From: Streptomyces sp. NBC_00442
GTDB taxonomy: Bacteria > Actinomycetota > Actinomycetes > Streptomycetales > Streptomycetaceae
Direction: 5' to 3'
Length of the DNA: 64,000 nucleotides
Assembly: GCF_036014195.1 (NCBI RefSeq)
Contig: NZ_CP107918.1
Location: 5,580,001-5,644,000, forward strand
Of this stretch, positions 52,991 through 62,827 are shown piece by piece. Under the pieces are notes generated by a model. It was given only the letters and a program-made list of their open reading frames with translations. It was not told the DNA's origin and searched no databases. Within the stretch, counting starts at the first letter, position 1. Each line of letters begins with the position of its first letter. A program made the translations under genes and the position numbers.

Positions 52991-53409
52991 TTGCACCTCT
53001 CCGTGAAACACGTTGAGGGGCTCCGGTGCCCTGTGGCACCGGAGCCCCGAAGGAACGGTTACACCATCTGCCGGCCGTGGTCCTGCGCCGACTCGCTGTT
53101 TCCGCGGACCCGACCGGTATGGCGTCGGGGGTGCGGGGATCGCAGTTGCTTGACCGGAGACCACCTCACTGTCGCGATGTCCTGCGGTACCCGGACTCGT
53201 ATCGCACGTCCGGGCGATCCTGATGGCGTGGCTCCTCCGTTCTTCCCTCGGGGTTTCTCGATTGCGCCTACGAGAAAAACCATAGTCACGGCGCCTCTCA
53301 ATGTCTACCGTGGCCGCCATAGATTTTCTGGTGTTCGACGGCGAGACAGTGCGCTTCGAACAGCGGAGCGTTCTGGCTCTCCCCGGCCGCGCGTACGGGC
53401 CGTGGGGCC
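52991..53409. other. Long leader/promoter region of the MerR gene with dyads
   Basis: 419 bp without a convincing gene; base composition is less GC-rich than neighbours. Besides the hairpin at 53017-53048 there is an inverted repeat tttctcg...cgagaaa (53254-53260 and 53271-53277, 10-bp loop) whose arms extend imperfectly to ggtttctcg/cgagaaaaacc. This could be a regulator operator for the MerR gene or part of its transcript. An 80-codon minus-strand frame (53059-53301) is open but has no ribosome site and atypical codon use. Confidence 0.5.
53017..53048 (-). promoter_or_regulatory. Perfect 14-bp hairpin in the MerR-gene leader
   Basis: ggggctccggtgcc (53017-53030), loop ctgt, and the exact complement (53035-53048). 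On the minus strand it sits 26 nt upstream of the MerR start, just before the ribosome site. It is too close to the gene and lacks a U tract for an ordinary upstream terminator; an attenuator or mRNA-stabilising element is likely. Confidence 0.7.
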
Positions 53410-54708
53410 CTAGACCGCCGTGGTGGTGGGCCGTTCGGCCGCGCGGCGGCGTGCCGCGTCCTCGTCGGTGGACGAGTCGTAGGTGATGAGCTTGGGCAGG
53501 GCGGAGGCAAGGAGTCCCACCACGGCCACGCATGCCACGCCGCCCGACCACACCGCCGTCCTGGTGCCGGTCCAGCCGGCCATCGCGCCCGCCCGGACCT
53601 GCCCGAGCTGCGGGCCGACGCTGTAGGAGAGCACCTCGATCCCGGCGAGACGGCCCCGCAGCTCCTCCGGGATCGTCTGGTTCCAGATCGTGGAGCGGCC
53701 GAGCCCGCTCAGCATGTCGCCGGCGCCCGCCACGCAGAGGCAGACGAGCACGAGCCAGATGTTGCCGAGCAGCCCCGCGCCGGTCATCGCCGTACCCCAG
53801 ACCACCGCGCCGACCACGACGAACAGGCCGTGCCGCCGCACCCGCGAGGTCCAGCCGCTGGTGAGGCTGAGCAGCACCGAACCGGCCGAGCCCGCGGCGT
53901 ACATCAGGCCCAGCGCCCAGTTCGCGTCCAGGCTGTCGGCGAGGAAGGGGAAGATCGCGTTCGGGAACGCGAAGAACATCGCGGCCAGGTCGACCGCGTA
54001 GGTCCCGAGCAGCACCGGGCGCGACCACGCGTAGCGGGCGCCCTCCGCTATGCCGCGCAGCGACGGCTTCTTCGCGTCGTGGGCCGGCGGCGCCGGGGTG
54101 AGGCGGGCACACATCACGACCGACACGGTGAAGGTGCCGATCGTCGTGGCGTACGCCGTGGCCGTGCCCGCGTACGCCACGACCAGGCCCGCGAGGGAGG
54201 GTCCCGCGATCGCGCCGAGCTGCCAGCGCAGCGCGTTGAGCGCGGCGGCCGCGGTCAGCTGGTCGTGCGGGACGATCCGGGCCATCAGCGAGTCGAGCGC
54301 CGGGCGTTGCAGACCGGCGAGCGCGGAGACGCCCGCGGCGACCACGTACAGCGGCCACAGCATCGGGCTCGGGAGCAGCGCGTTGACGAGCAGGACCAGC
54401 GCGAGCAGGCCGAGGCCCGCCTCGGTGGCGAGGATGACCTTGCGGCGGTCCACGGCGTCGGCGAGTGCGCCGCCGTACAGGCCGAAGACGACCAGCGGGA
54501 CCAGTTCCACCGCGCCCATCGCGCCCACCGCGAGCGGTGAGTCCGTCAGCTCCTTGATCTGCAGCGGCAGCGCGACCATCGCCATGAAGCTGCCGAAGTT
54601 GGTGATCAGACCCTGCACCCAGAGCAGCCGGAAATCGGCGGAGGCCCGCCAGGGGGCGAGGTCGGGCAGGATCGAGCGCAGGCGGGACGCGGGAGGTTGT
54701 TCGGGCAC
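53410..54708 (-). CDS. MFS transporter (EntS-like)
   Basis: 432 residues from GTG 54708. PWRASADFRLLWVQGLITNFGSF opens the transmembrane part; GGALADAVDRRKVILATE is the helix 2-3 loop typical of the family, and about 12 hydrophobic segments are present. Related to siderophore and macrolide exporters. No adjacent biosynthetic genes define a substrate. Confidence 0.92.
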   Translation of the reverse strand: MPEQPPASRLRSILPDLAPWRASADFRLLWVQGLITNFGSFMAMVALPLQIKELTDSPLAVGAMGAVELVPLVVFGLYGGALADAVDRRKVILATEAGLGLLALVLLVNALLPSPMLWPLYVVAAGVSALAGLQRPALDSLMARIVPHDQLTAAAALNALRWQLGAIAGPSLAGLVVAYAGTATAYATTIGTFTVSVVMCARLTPAPPAHDAKKPSLRGIAEGARYAWSRPVLLGTYAVDLAAMFFAFPNAIFPFLADSLDANWALGLMYAAGSAGSVLLSLTSGWTSRVRRHGLFVVVGAVVWGTAMTGAGLLGNIWLVLVCLCVAGAGDMLSGLGRSTIWNQTIPEELRGRLAGIEVLSYSVGPQLGQVRAGAMAGWTGTRTAVWSGGVACVAVVGLLASALPKLITYDSSTDEDAARRRAAERPTTTAV

Positions 54709-54803
54709 GAGCGGCCATGCTCCGGGCCCGCGGCGCCGGACGCAAACGAATTAGCAGGCGCGGGCGGCACGCGGCCGTCGGCCCCCCCTTCGCCCACGGC
54801 CCG

Positions 54804-55409
54804 TCACCAGCGTCCCGGTGGCGGAGCCGTCAGCTGGTCGGCCAGGCGGCCCAGGCGGTCGCGGAAGCGGCGCGGCCCGCGCTGCGGCGGCAGGGTGTTC
54901 TCGCCGGCGGCGGCGCTGACCAGGTGCTGCACGGTGTCCAGGTCCAGTTCGGCGTCCGGCGCGACCGTCAGCAGCTCGTGGGCCAGGCCCCGTACCTCGC
55001 GGTCGCCGCCGCCGTCCAGGGCGAGCACCGTCGCGCCCGCCCGGCGTGCGTCGTGGACGCGTTCGAGCAGGCCGTCGGCGGGGCGCTCGGGCGCCACCAC
55101 GAGCAGCGTCTCGCCGCGCCGCGCCGCTTCGAGGCGGCCGAGCCCGACCGACAGGTGGGGCGGCCCGCCCGGCTCGGTGCGGTGGCGCACCAGGGTCGGG
55201 CTCAGCTCGGGCAGCCCCGACCATGCCGCCTCGTCGGTGAGGTGCGCGGCCAGGTGCCACGGCTCGTACGCCTCGGTGCCGACCAGCAGCAGCCCGCCGC
55301 CGTGCGGCACGACGGAGGAGCGGAGCACGCCCGCGAAGCGGCGGGTGGCCCGCAGCCACTCCGTCCCGGCGAGCACTTCCCGCAGCAGGGCGACCCGTAC
55401 GGCATCCAT
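54804..55409 (-). CDS. Conserved Streptomyces protein, SIS-like fold
   Basis: 201 residues. GETLLVVAPERPADGLLERVHDARRAGATVLALDGGGD resembles the sugar-isomerase (SIS) phosphosugar-binding pattern, but no clear ligand residues can be named. HGGGLLLVGTEAYEPWHLAAHLTDEA is a conserved-looking N-terminal block. Function unknown. It lies 95 bp before the MFS gene on the same strand and divergent to the F420 reductase gene. Confidence 0.75.
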   Translation of the reverse strand: MDAVRVALLREVLAGTEWLRATRRFAGVLRSSVVPHGGGLLLVGTEAYEPWHLAAHLTDEAAWSGLPELSPTLVRHRTEPGGPPHLSVGLGRLEAARRGETLLVVAPERPADGLLERVHDARRAGATVLALDGGGDREVRGLAHELLTVAPDAELDLDTVQHLVSAAAGENTLPPQRGPRRFRDRLGRLADQLTAPPPGRW

Positions 55410-55505
55410 GCCCGCCAGCCTGCCGCACCGGGCGTGCCCGCGGGCCGGAACGCGTCTTCCTCATCCGAACGAAGCCCCCGGCTACGGCCGAGTAAGGTCG
55501 CCGTC

Positions 55506-56219
55506 ATGACTTCCACTGACAACGCCGGGAACCCCGCGAAGCCCGCCGCGAAGGACCCCTGGGAGCTGCCGGACGTGTCCGGACTCGTCGTCGGCGTGCT
55601 CGGCGGCACCGGCGACCAGGGCCGGGGCCTGGCCTACCGGCTCGCCAGGGCCGGCCAGAAGGTGATCATCGGCTCGCGGGCCGCCGAGCGCGCACAGGCG
55701 GCCGCCGGCGAACTCGGGCTCGGCGTCGAGGGCGCCGACAACGCCGAGTGCGCGCGGCGCAGCGACCTCGTGATCGTGGCGGTGCCGTGGGACGGCCACG
55801 CCAAGACCCTCGAATCGCTGCGTGAGGAACTCGCGGGCAAGCTCGTCGTCGACTGCGTCAACCCGCTCGGCTTCGACAAGCAGGGCGCGTACGCCCTGAA
55901 GCCCGAGGAGGGCAGCGCCGCCCAGCAGGCAGCCGCGCTGCTGCCGGACTCGCGGGTGACCGCCGCCTTCCACCACCTGTCGGCGGTGCTGCTCCAGGAC
56001 GCCTCGGTCGAGGAGATCGACACGGACGTGATGGTGCTCGGCGAGGCCCGCGCCGACACGGACATCGTGCAGGCGCTCGCCGCCCGCATCCCCGGCATGC
56101 GGGGCGTCTTCGCGGGGCGGCTGCGCAACGCCCACCAGGTCGAGTCGCTCGTCGCCAACCTGATCTCGGTCAACCGCCGGTACAAGGCGCACGCGGGGCT
56201 GCGCGTCACCGACGTCTGA
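55506..56219 (+). CDS. npdG: NADPH-dependent F420 reductase-like protein
   Basis: 237 residues. Rossmann motif GVLGGTGDQGRGLAYRLARAG (~33), then VIIGSR for NADP phosphate, NAECARRSDLVIVAVPWDGH and VNPLGFD. This is the F420H2:NADP oxidoreductase (Fno/Npd) family, moving hydride between NADPH and coenzyme F420, a cofactor common in Streptomyces. Family call is firm; the gene symbol is by analogy. Confidence 0.88.
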   Translation: MTSTDNAGNPAKPAAKDPWELPDVSGLVVGVLGGTGDQGRGLAYRLARAGQKVIIGSRAAERAQAAAGELGLGVEGADNAECARRSDLVIVAVPWDGHAKTLESLREELAGKLVVDCVNPLGFDKQGAYALKPEEGSAAQQAAALLPDSRVTAAFHHLSAVLLQDASVEEIDTDVMVLGEARADTDIVQALAARIPGMRGVFAGRLRNAHQVESLVANLISVNRRYKAHAGLRVTDV

Positions 56220-56451
56220 GCCCGCCCGCGCCGCCCGGCACGCGGGTCACAGGACGGGGGCCGGCGCCGATGGGGGACACTGGACGGGCGGGCGCCGAGC
56301 GTGCCCGCCCGTCCGGACCTCGCCGCCCGTCCGTGTCGACCCGCCCCCCGCGGGTCGACAAGCCGGCGCGCGTTCCGACCGCCACCCGCCCGCCTTCGTC
56401 CCGCTCGACCGCAGTGCCGAAAGCAGCCGTACCCGACAGGAGCCGACCTCC

Positions 56452-56640
56452 ATGCCCCGCCTCGCTCTGTACGCCCTCGTCGTCTGTGTCCTCGCCGTCG
56501 CCGCGGCCGTGGTCTCCTTCGCCCGGGGCAGCTGGCTCGGAATCGTCTGGGTGCTGCTCGTCGGCCTCTCGTCCAACATGTGCTGGTACTACCTGCGCCG
56601 GGCCCGCGTCGAGCGCGTCGGCGCTAGCCCTGCGGAGTGA
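56452..56640 (+). CDS. Small two-helix membrane protein
   Basis: 62 residues, two hydrophobic segments (about 5-22, YALVVCVLAVAAAVVSF, and about 28-47, LGIVWVLLVGLSSNMCWYYL) and a basic C-terminus RRARVERVG. A ribosome site GACAGGAG is near the ATG. Function unknown. The 3' end overlaps the 3' end of the M50 protease gene on the other strand by 17 bp. Confidence 0.8.
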   Translation: MPRLALYALVVCVLAVAAAVVSFARGSWLGIVWVLLVGLSSNMCWYYLRRARVERVGASPAE

Positions 56641-57427
56641 GCGACAGGCTCGGCAGCTCGCCCCAGAACTGATAGAGGTCGCGCCCCGTCGCCGCCGCCA
56701 GGTCGGACACCCCGAGACCGCCCAGGATCGCGTAGACCAGCTTGAAGAACTCCTGGTTGATCTCGGGAATCCACAGCAGCCCGAACACCGCGAGCAGCCC
56801 GAACGGGGCGAACGGCTCGACCTGGCGCCGCGCCGCGTGCGACAGCCACGGCTCGATGATCCCGTAGCCGTCGAGGCCCGGCACCGGCAGGAAGTTCAGG
56901 ATCGCCGCCGTCACCTGGAGCAGCGCGAGGAACGCCAGCGCGGCACGGAAGTCGGCCGGCACCCCGTCGAGAGCGTCCAGCCAGAACGGGGCCGTGCACA
57001 CGATCGCGAACAGCACGTTGGTGAGCGGGCCCGCGGCCGAGATCAGGCTGTGCCGCCACCGGCCCCTGATGCGCCCGCGCTCGATGAAGACCGCACCGCC
57101 GGGCAGGCCGATGCCGCCCATGATCACGAAGACGACGGGCAGCACGATCGACAGCAGTGCGTGGGTGTACTTCAGCGGATTGAGCGTGAGGTAGCCCTTC
57201 GCCCCGACCGTGATGTCCCCGCCGTGCAGCGCGGTGCGGGCGTGCGCGTACTCGTGCAGGCACAGCGACACCACCCAGGCGGACGTCACGAACAGGAAGA
57301 CGGCCAGGCCGCGCGAGGAGGCGTAACTCGTCCACACCGCCCATCCCGAGACGGCCATGACGGCGACGATCCCGAGGAAGACCGGACTGATCCGCCGGTC
57401 GTGGTTGCGGGAGGGTGCGGTGGCCAT
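56624..57427 (-). CDS. Site-2 protease family (M50) integral membrane metalloprotease
   Basis: 267 residues, about six membrane segments. Zinc motif HEYAH (~58) and the second ligand region NFLPVPGLDGYG (~180) match the M50B group that includes short rhomboid-like actinobacterial members. Such proteins cleave membrane anchors within the bilayer; the substrate is unknown. Start ATG 57427 lies 126 bp from the divergent SARP-type gene. Confidence 0.93.
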   Translation of the reverse strand: MATAPSRNHDRRISPVFLGIVAVMAVSGWAVWTSYASSRGLAVFLFVTSAWVVSLCLHEYAHARTALHGGDITVGAKGYLTLNPLKYTHALLSIVLPVVFVIMGGIGLPGGAVFIERGRIRGRWRHSLISAAGPLTNVLFAIVCTAPFWLDALDGVPADFRAALAFLALLQVTAAILNFLPVPGLDGYGIIEPWLSHAARRQVEPFAPFGLLAVFGLLWIPEINQEFFKLVYAILGGLGVSDLAAATGRDLYQFWGELPSLSLTPQG

Positions 57428-57552
57428 GCGGTGGGCTCCAGTGCTGGTGGGACGGTCGGACGGGACGCGCCCGACCGTACAGGGGCTGGGTGTCCAACGT
57501 CTGCGGAACACCGTCGAGTTCCGGGCCCGCGGCCCGGGGCGGCGCCGCGTCG

Positions 57553-60500
57553 ATGAGAATGGGAGGCGTGCGCTACCGGATTCTCGGCAACACCCAGGCC
57601 CATCACCTCGACGGCAGACCCGTCGCCGTCGGCGGTGCGCGGCTGCGCGCCCTCCTGACGGCGCTCGCGCTGCGGCCGGGCCGGGCCGTCCCCGTGGGCG
57701 TCCTGGTGGCAGAGGTGTGGGGCGACGAGCCGCCCGCCGACGCCCCCGGCGCGCTCCAGGCGCTGGTCGGCCGGCTGCGCCGGGGTCTGGGGCACGGCGC
57801 GGTCTTCTCCGCGGAGAGCGGTGGATACGGGCTCGCCGCCGAGGCCGACGACATCGACCTGCACCGCTTCGAGCGGCTCGCCGCCGACGGCGCCCGCGCC
57901 CTGGAGGAGGGCGACGCGGCGAAGGCGGCGACGCTGCTCGACGACGCGCTCGCGCTGTGGGCGGGGCCCGCCCTCGCCGACCTGCCCGACCCCGGCGCCC
58001 TCGCCGCCCGCGCCGACAGCCGCAGGCTCGATGCCCGCCGGTTCCGGCTCGACGCCGCGCTCGCGCTCGGCCGCGCCGACGAGACGCTGGCCGAGCTGGC
58101 CGCGCTGTGCGGGAGCCACCCCCTGGACGAGCCGCTGAACGCCCTGCGCATCCGGGCGCTGCGCTCCGCGGGCCGCCCCGCCGAGGCGCTCGCCGCGTAC
58201 GAGAACGTGCGCGCCACCCTCGCCGACGAGCTCGGCACCGACCCCGGGCCCGAACTGCGCTCCATCCACGCCGAGTTGCTCAGCCCGGCCGAGCCCCCGC
58301 CACCCGCGCCCGCGCCGGCCCCCGGCAATCTGCGGGCCCGCCTCACCTCCTTCGTCGGACGCGACACCGAACTCGTGGACATTCGCGGCGACCTCGGATC
58401 CGCCCGGCTCGTCACGCTGCTCGGGCCCGGCGGCGCCGGCAAGACCCGCCTCTCGCAGGAGGCCGCCGAGGGGGCGGCGGAGCGCTGGCCGGACGGGGTG
58501 TGGCTGGCCGAGCTCGCGCCACTCGACGACCCGGCCGGGGTGCCCGCCGCCGTGCTCACCGCCGTCGGCGCCCGCAAGACGGTGCTGCACTCGGCCGGCG
58601 CCGAGGAGCTGAGGGTCGTCGACCGGCACGCGGACGACGCGCTGGTCCGGCTCGCCGAACACTGCGGGCCGCGCCGCATGCTGCTGCTCCTGGACAACTG
58701 CGAGCACGTGATCGGCGCGGCCGCCGAACTCGCCGAGTACCTCCTGGCCCGCTGCCCGCACCTGGTCGTCCTCGCCACCAGCCGTGAACCGCTGGGCGTG
58801 CCGGGCGAGTTGGTGCGCCCCGTCGAACCGCTCGCCGCGCCCTTCGCGCTGCGGCTGTTCGCCGAGCGGGGCGCGTCCGCCAGGCCCGGCTTCCGCGTCG
58901 ACGACGACCCGGAGGCCGCCGCCGAGATCTGCCGGCGCCTGGACGGCCTGCCGCTCGCCATCGAGCTGGCCGCCGCACGCCTACGCATGCTGACACCCCG
59001 TCAGATCGCGGACCGGCTCGACGACCGCTTCCGGCTGCTCACCAGCGGCAGCCGCACCGTGCTGCCCCGCCAGCAGACCCTGCGGGCCGTTGTCGACTGG
59101 TCCTGGGAACTCCTCGAAGCGGCCGAGCGCGCCGCGCTCGGCCGGCTCGCCGTCTTCGCGGGCGGCTGCGACCTGGAGGCCGCCGAAGCGGTGTGCGCGC
59201 AGGACGGCCCGCCCGGGGAGGTTGCCGCGGTCGGCGCCCACGACGTGCCCGACGTGCTCGGCTCGCTCGTCGACAAGTCGCTCGTCGTGGCCGCGCCCGA
59301 CGACGCCGGCCGGATGCGCTACCGGCTGCTCGAAACCGTCGCCGAATACGCGGGGGAGCGCCTCGACGACGCCGGTGACCGCGCCGGCGCCGAGCGGCGC
59401 CACCTCACGTACTACCGCGAGCTGGCCCGCCGCACCGACCGCGAGCTGCGCGGGCCCGGACAGCGTGAGGCGATCGACCGCCTGGAGCGCGAGTACGAGA
59501 ACGTGCGCACCGCGCTGCGACGCGCCGTCGCGCTGCGCGACGAGCAGGAGGCGCTCTGCCTCGTGCACACCATGCTCTGGTACTGGCAGATGCGCGACCA
59601 GCGCGTCGAATCGCGGCACTGGGCGCAGGAGGCGGCGAGCCTCGGCCCCGACCCGTTCGCGCCGCCCGTGGCGCCCGTACCGCCGGTGCGCGTGTGCTGC
59701 ACGGACGCTCCGCCGCCCATGGCTCCCGACGTGCTGGAAGAGGCGCGGCGCGGGGTGCACCTGGTCCAGGTGGCCTCCATGGACCACGACGCGGACGTGT
59801 GGGCCTCCCCGGAGGCCATGGAGCGGATCCGCGTGATCGCCGCGGCCTACCGGCCCGGCCTGCCGCAGACCTGCCGCGTGCCCGGCTCGCTCTGGTTCTT
59901 CCCCGTCGTCCTCACCGGCGACCAGGAACTCCTGCAGACGGTCCTCGACGAGACGGTGCGGGCCTGCGAGGAGTTCGGTTACGAGTGGGAGCTGGCCGCC
60001 GCCCTCCAGATGCGCGCCAACGTCCTCGCCAACCGCACCGTCTGGTCGGGCGACGCGGCCGGCGATGCCGACGCCAGCCTCGCGATGTTCCGGCGCCTCG
60101 GGGACGCCTGGGGCGCTGCCGAGGCGCTGGCCGCCCGCGGCGAGGCGCGCGAGAAGCGCGGCGAATTCGCCCTGGCCGCCGAGGACTTCGCGGCCGCCCT
60201 GCGCTACGCCGAGCAGCTCGGCGCGCACGCCCAGGTGATTCTGCTCAGGGCCAGGCTCGCGGGCATGCTCCTGGAGACGGGGGAGGAGGAGCGCGGCGAG
60301 ACGATGCTGCGCGAGATCCTCACCGACGACCGCCGCTCGGGCGTCGAGGCGCGGCTCGCGGCCCGGCTCGTCCTGACCGTGTGGCTGGGCCGCACCCGCC
60401 GGTTCGACGAGGCGCGCGAGCAGGTCGAGGTGATGCTGCGCGACTTCGGCTCCGCCACGCTCATGCTGTTCGAGGGGTTCGTCCTCGGTGTGCGGGCCTG

Positions 60501-60873
60501 GCTCGGCAATGAGCAGGGCCGGTTCGCCGACGCGCTGGCCGACGCGGTGGCCGCGCTCGAGCGCGCCGACGAGCCGCTCGCGCGGATGGTGGCGCCCGAG
60601 ATGCCCGCCATCCAACTCCTCAGCGCGGCCTGGGCGTTCGCCGGACTGGGCGCCGACCACGGCACGGACGCGGCCCGCCTGATCGGCGTGCACGACGCCC
60701 TGCTCCCCGCCGGCCACTTCTCCTCGCCCGTCGAGGTGGAGCAGCGCGCATCCGCGGAGCGCGCCGCGCGCGCCGTGCTCGACGACCGTGCGTACGTCGC
60801 CGCGTACGCCGAAGGCGGCGGCCTCTCCGTGGAGGAGGCCACCGCCCTGGTGCGACGCGATCGCAAGAGCTGA
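57553..60873 (+). CDS. SARP-type (BTAD) NB-ARC regulator with long C-terminus
   Basis: 1106 residues from ATG 57553 (a GTG five codons on is possible). N-terminal DNA-binding wing (VRYRILGNTQAHHLDGRPV, RAVPVGVLVAEVWGDEPP), BTAD domain to about 240 (ending ELGTDPGPELRSIH), then an ATPase with Walker A LLGPGGAGKTRL (~300), VLATSREPLGVPGE (~415), and a helical C-terminal half. Convergent with the DrrAB-like exporter; four SARP-type heptamers precede that exporter, making it a plausible target. Confidence 0.93.
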   Translation: MRMGGVRYRILGNTQAHHLDGRPVAVGGARLRALLTALALRPGRAVPVGVLVAEVWGDEPPADAPGALQALVGRLRRGLGHGAVFSAESGGYGLAAEADDIDLHRFERLAADGARALEEGDAAKAATLLDDALALWAGPALADLPDPGALAARADSRRLDARRFRLDAALALGRADETLAELAALCGSHPLDEPLNALRIRALRSAGRPAEALAAYENVRATLADELGTDPGPELRSIHAELLSPAEPPPPAPAPAPGNLRARLTSFVGRDTELVDIRGDLGSARLVTLLGPGGAGKTRLSQEAAEGAAERWPDGVWLAELAPLDDPAGVPAAVLTAVGARKTVLHSAGAEELRVVDRHADDALVRLAEHCGPRRMLLLLDNCEHVIGAAAELAEYLLARCPHLVVLATSREPLGVPGELVRPVEPLAAPFALRLFAERGASARPGFRVDDDPEAAAEICRRLDGLPLAIELAAARLRMLTPRQIADRLDDRFRLLTSGSRTVLPRQQTLRAVVDWSWELLEAAERAALGRLAVFAGGCDLEAAEAVCAQDGPPGEVAAVGAHDVPDVLGSLVDKSLVVAAPDDAGRMRYRLLETVAEYAGERLDDAGDRAGAERRHLTYYRELARRTDRELRGPGQREAIDRLEREYENVRTALRRAVALRDEQEALCLVHTMLWYWQMRDQRVESRHWAQEAASLGPDPFAPPVAPVPPVRVCCTDAPPPMAPDVLEEARRGVHLVQVASMDHDADVWASPEAMERIRVIAAAYRPGLPQTCRVPGSLWFFPVVLTGDQELLQTVLDETVRACEEFGYEWELAAALQMRANVLANRTVWSGDAAGDADASLAMFRRLGDAWGAAEALAARGEAREKRGEFALAAEDFAAALRYAEQLGAHAQVILLRARLAGMLLETGEEERGETMLREILTDDRRSGVEARLAARLVLTVWLGRTRRFDEAREQVEVMLRDFGSATLMLFEGFVLGVRAWLGNEQGRFADALADAVAALERADEPLARMVAPEMPAIQLLSAAWAFAGLGADHGTDAARLIGVHDALLPAGHFSSPVEVEQRASAERAARAVLDDRAYVAAYAEGGGLSVEEATALVRRDRKS

Positions 60874-60906
60874 CGCACCGTCAACAGTGAATGCGCGCTT
60901 GCGCTG

Positions 60907-61767
60907 TCAGGTGCGCTTGCGGAACTTGGCGACCGCCAGCGGAGCCATCACTAGCGTGATCCCCGCCGACCAGGCGAGCGTCATCAGTGCGGAGTGGGCG
61001 ACGGGGCCGCCGGTCATCAGGCCGCGCGCCGCGTCCGCCAGATTGGACAGCGGGTTGTAGTCGGTGAAGGACTGGAGCCAGCCCGGCATCGTGGTCGGCC
61101 TGGCGAAGATGGACGAACCGAACTGCAGCGGCATCAGCACGAGCATGGCCACTCCCTGGACGGCCTGGACCGTCTTCATGGTGAGTCCGAGCAGGATGAA
61201 GATCCACATGAGGGAGGCGCCGAAGACGAGCGACAGGCCGATGGCGGCGAACAGGCCCCACACCGATGTGTTGATGCTGAGCCCCAGGATGAAGCCCATG
61301 ACCAGCAGGATCGTGGTCGCCACCAGCATGCGGCCGACCTCGACGACCATCTTCGCGATGAGGACGGACGACCGGGCGATGGGCATCGTCCGGAACCGGT
61401 CCATCACCCCCTTCTTGAAGTCGTCGTTGACGCCGGTGCCGACCGCCATCGCGATGTTCAGGCCCATCATCGCCATCAGGCCGGGCACCAGGTAGTTGAC
61501 GTACTGGCCGCGGTTGCCGTCGCCGAACATGGCGCCGCCGAAGACGTACACGAAGAGCAGCACGAAGATGATCGGCATCAGCACGGCGTCGAACATCGAC
61601 TCCGGGTCGGCCTTGATCTGAAGCATGTTGCGGCGCGCCAGGGCGCCGATGTGGCGCAGGTTGGCGCGCAGACCGATCCGCGGGTCTCCGGAGCCGGCGG
61701 CCGGCCGCGGGGCCGGAGGGGTCTGCTGGGCAGGCGCGTTGACGGTGGCAGTGGTGGTGGTGCTCAT
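60907..61767 (-). CDS. ABC-2 type transporter permease (DrrB-like)
   Basis: 286 residues with six membrane helices after a Thr/Pro-rich cytoplasmic start. LMPIIFVLLFVYVFGGAM, the FRTMPIARSSVLIAKMV coupling segment and the C-terminal NPLSNLADAARGLMTGG are typical of DrrB-type drug exporters. Coupled by ATGA overlap to the ATP-binding gene. It probably exports an amphipathic drug or lipid. Confidence 0.95.
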   Translation of the reverse strand: MSTTTTATVNAPAQQTPPAPRPAAGSGDPRIGLRANLRHIGALARRNMLQIKADPESMFDAVLMPIIFVLLFVYVFGGAMFGDGNRGQYVNYLVPGLMAMMGLNIAMAVGTGVNDDFKKGVMDRFRTMPIARSSVLIAKMVVEVGRMLVATTILLVMGFILGLSINTSVWGLFAAIGLSLVFGASLMWIFILLGLTMKTVQAVQGVAMLVLMPLQFGSSIFARPTTMPGWLQSFTDYNPLSNLADAARGLMTGGPVAHSALMTLAWSAGITLVMAPLAVAKFRKRT

Positions 61768-62804
61768 GCCGCGACCTCCTCGGTCTCACGGGTGGCGTCC
61801 TGGGAATCGGCGGTCTTCTGGCCGGTGATGGCCAGGAACACCTCGTCCAGGCTGGGAAGGTGGGTGCCTATGTGGGCGATGCCGTAGCCGTGCGCCCCCA
61901 ACAGGCCGACAACGGCCGTCAGTTGCTCGTCGCTGAGGATCGGCACGTTGAGCACGCTCTCGTCGGGCACCACCTGGGTGCCCGAGATCCCGGCGAGGCC
62001 CGCCTCGGTGACGGCCCGCGCCATCGCACCCAGCTGCTCCGGGTCGGTGGGCCGGATCTGCAGGGTGCGGCCGCCGACCCGTGCCTTGAGCTCGTCGACC
62101 TCGCCGTTGGCGATGACCTTGCCGCGGTCGATGACGGTCAGCTCACCCGCCAGCTGCTCGGCCTCCTCCATGTACTGCGTGGTCAGCAGCACCGTGGAGC
62201 CCTCGGCGACCATGCGGCGCACCTCGTCCCACACCTCGTTGCGGGTGCGCGGGTCCAGCCCCGTGGTCGGCTCGTCCAGGTACAGCACGGCCGGCTGGCC
62301 GATCATGGAGGCGGCCAGGTCGAGCCTGCGGCGCATGCCGCCCGAGTACGTCAGCGCGGGCCGCTTGGCGGCGTCCGTGAGCGAGAAGCGCTCCAGGAGC
62401 TCGTCGGCGCGGGAGCGGGCGTCCTTGCGGGACAGGTCGAGCAGCCGGCCGATCATGTACAGGTTCTCGCGGCCGGAGAGCTTCTCGTCGACCGAGGCGT
62501 ACTGCCCGGTCAGGCCGATGGTGCGGCGCAGCTGGCGGGGCTGCCTCACCACGTCGTACCCGGCCACCACCGCGGTTCCGGCGTCCGGCACGAGCAGGGT
62601 GGACAGACAGCGCACGAGCGTGGTCTTGCCGGCGCCGTTCGGCCCGAGGACACCGAGCACGGTGCCCTCGCGGACGTCCAGGTCGACGCCGTCCAGCGCC
62701 TTGGTGTCGCCGAAGTGCTTCACCAGCCCCCGTACGGAGACGGCTGTGCCGGCACCGGCCGTGCCGTCCCCGTTGCTGCTGAACTTCTTGTCGATTCGCG
62801 TCAT
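61764..62804 (-). CDS. ABC transporter ATP-binding protein (DrrA-like)
   Basis: 346 residues from ATG 62804. Walker A GVLGPNGAGKTT (~56), Q-loop GLTGQYASVDE, signature TYSGGMRRRLDLA (~155), Walker B AVLYLDEPTTGLD, and a DrrA-type C-terminal extension (LQIRPTDPEQL to PSLDEVFLAITG). Forms the exporter with the downstream permease. No Shine-Dalgarno is evident, and the phased heptamers begin 24 bp upstream, so the transcript may be leaderless or nearly so. Confidence 0.95.
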   Translation of the reverse strand: MTRIDKKFSSNGDGTAGAGTAVSVRGLVKHFGDTKALDGVDLDVREGTVLGVLGPNGAGKTTLVRCLSTLLVPDAGTAVVAGYDVVRQPRQLRRTIGLTGQYASVDEKLSGRENLYMIGRLLDLSRKDARSRADELLERFSLTDAAKRPALTYSGGMRRRLDLAASMIGQPAVLYLDEPTTGLDPRTRNEVWDEVRRMVAEGSTVLLTTQYMEEAEQLAGELTVIDRGKVIANGEVDELKARVGGRTLQIRPTDPEQLGAMARAVTEAGLAGISGTQVVPDESVLNVPILSDEQLTAVVGLLGAHGYGIAHIGTHLPSLDEVFLAITGQKTADSQDATRETEEVAA

Positions 62805-62827
62805 GGACACCAAGGTGCCAGGTGCCA

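Noticed and set aside
53059..53301. 80-codon minus-strand frame upstream of the MerR gene
   Set aside because: No Shine-Dalgarno, no recognisable motif, and codon third positions are not GC-biased like the neighbours; better explained as leader/promoter DNA.
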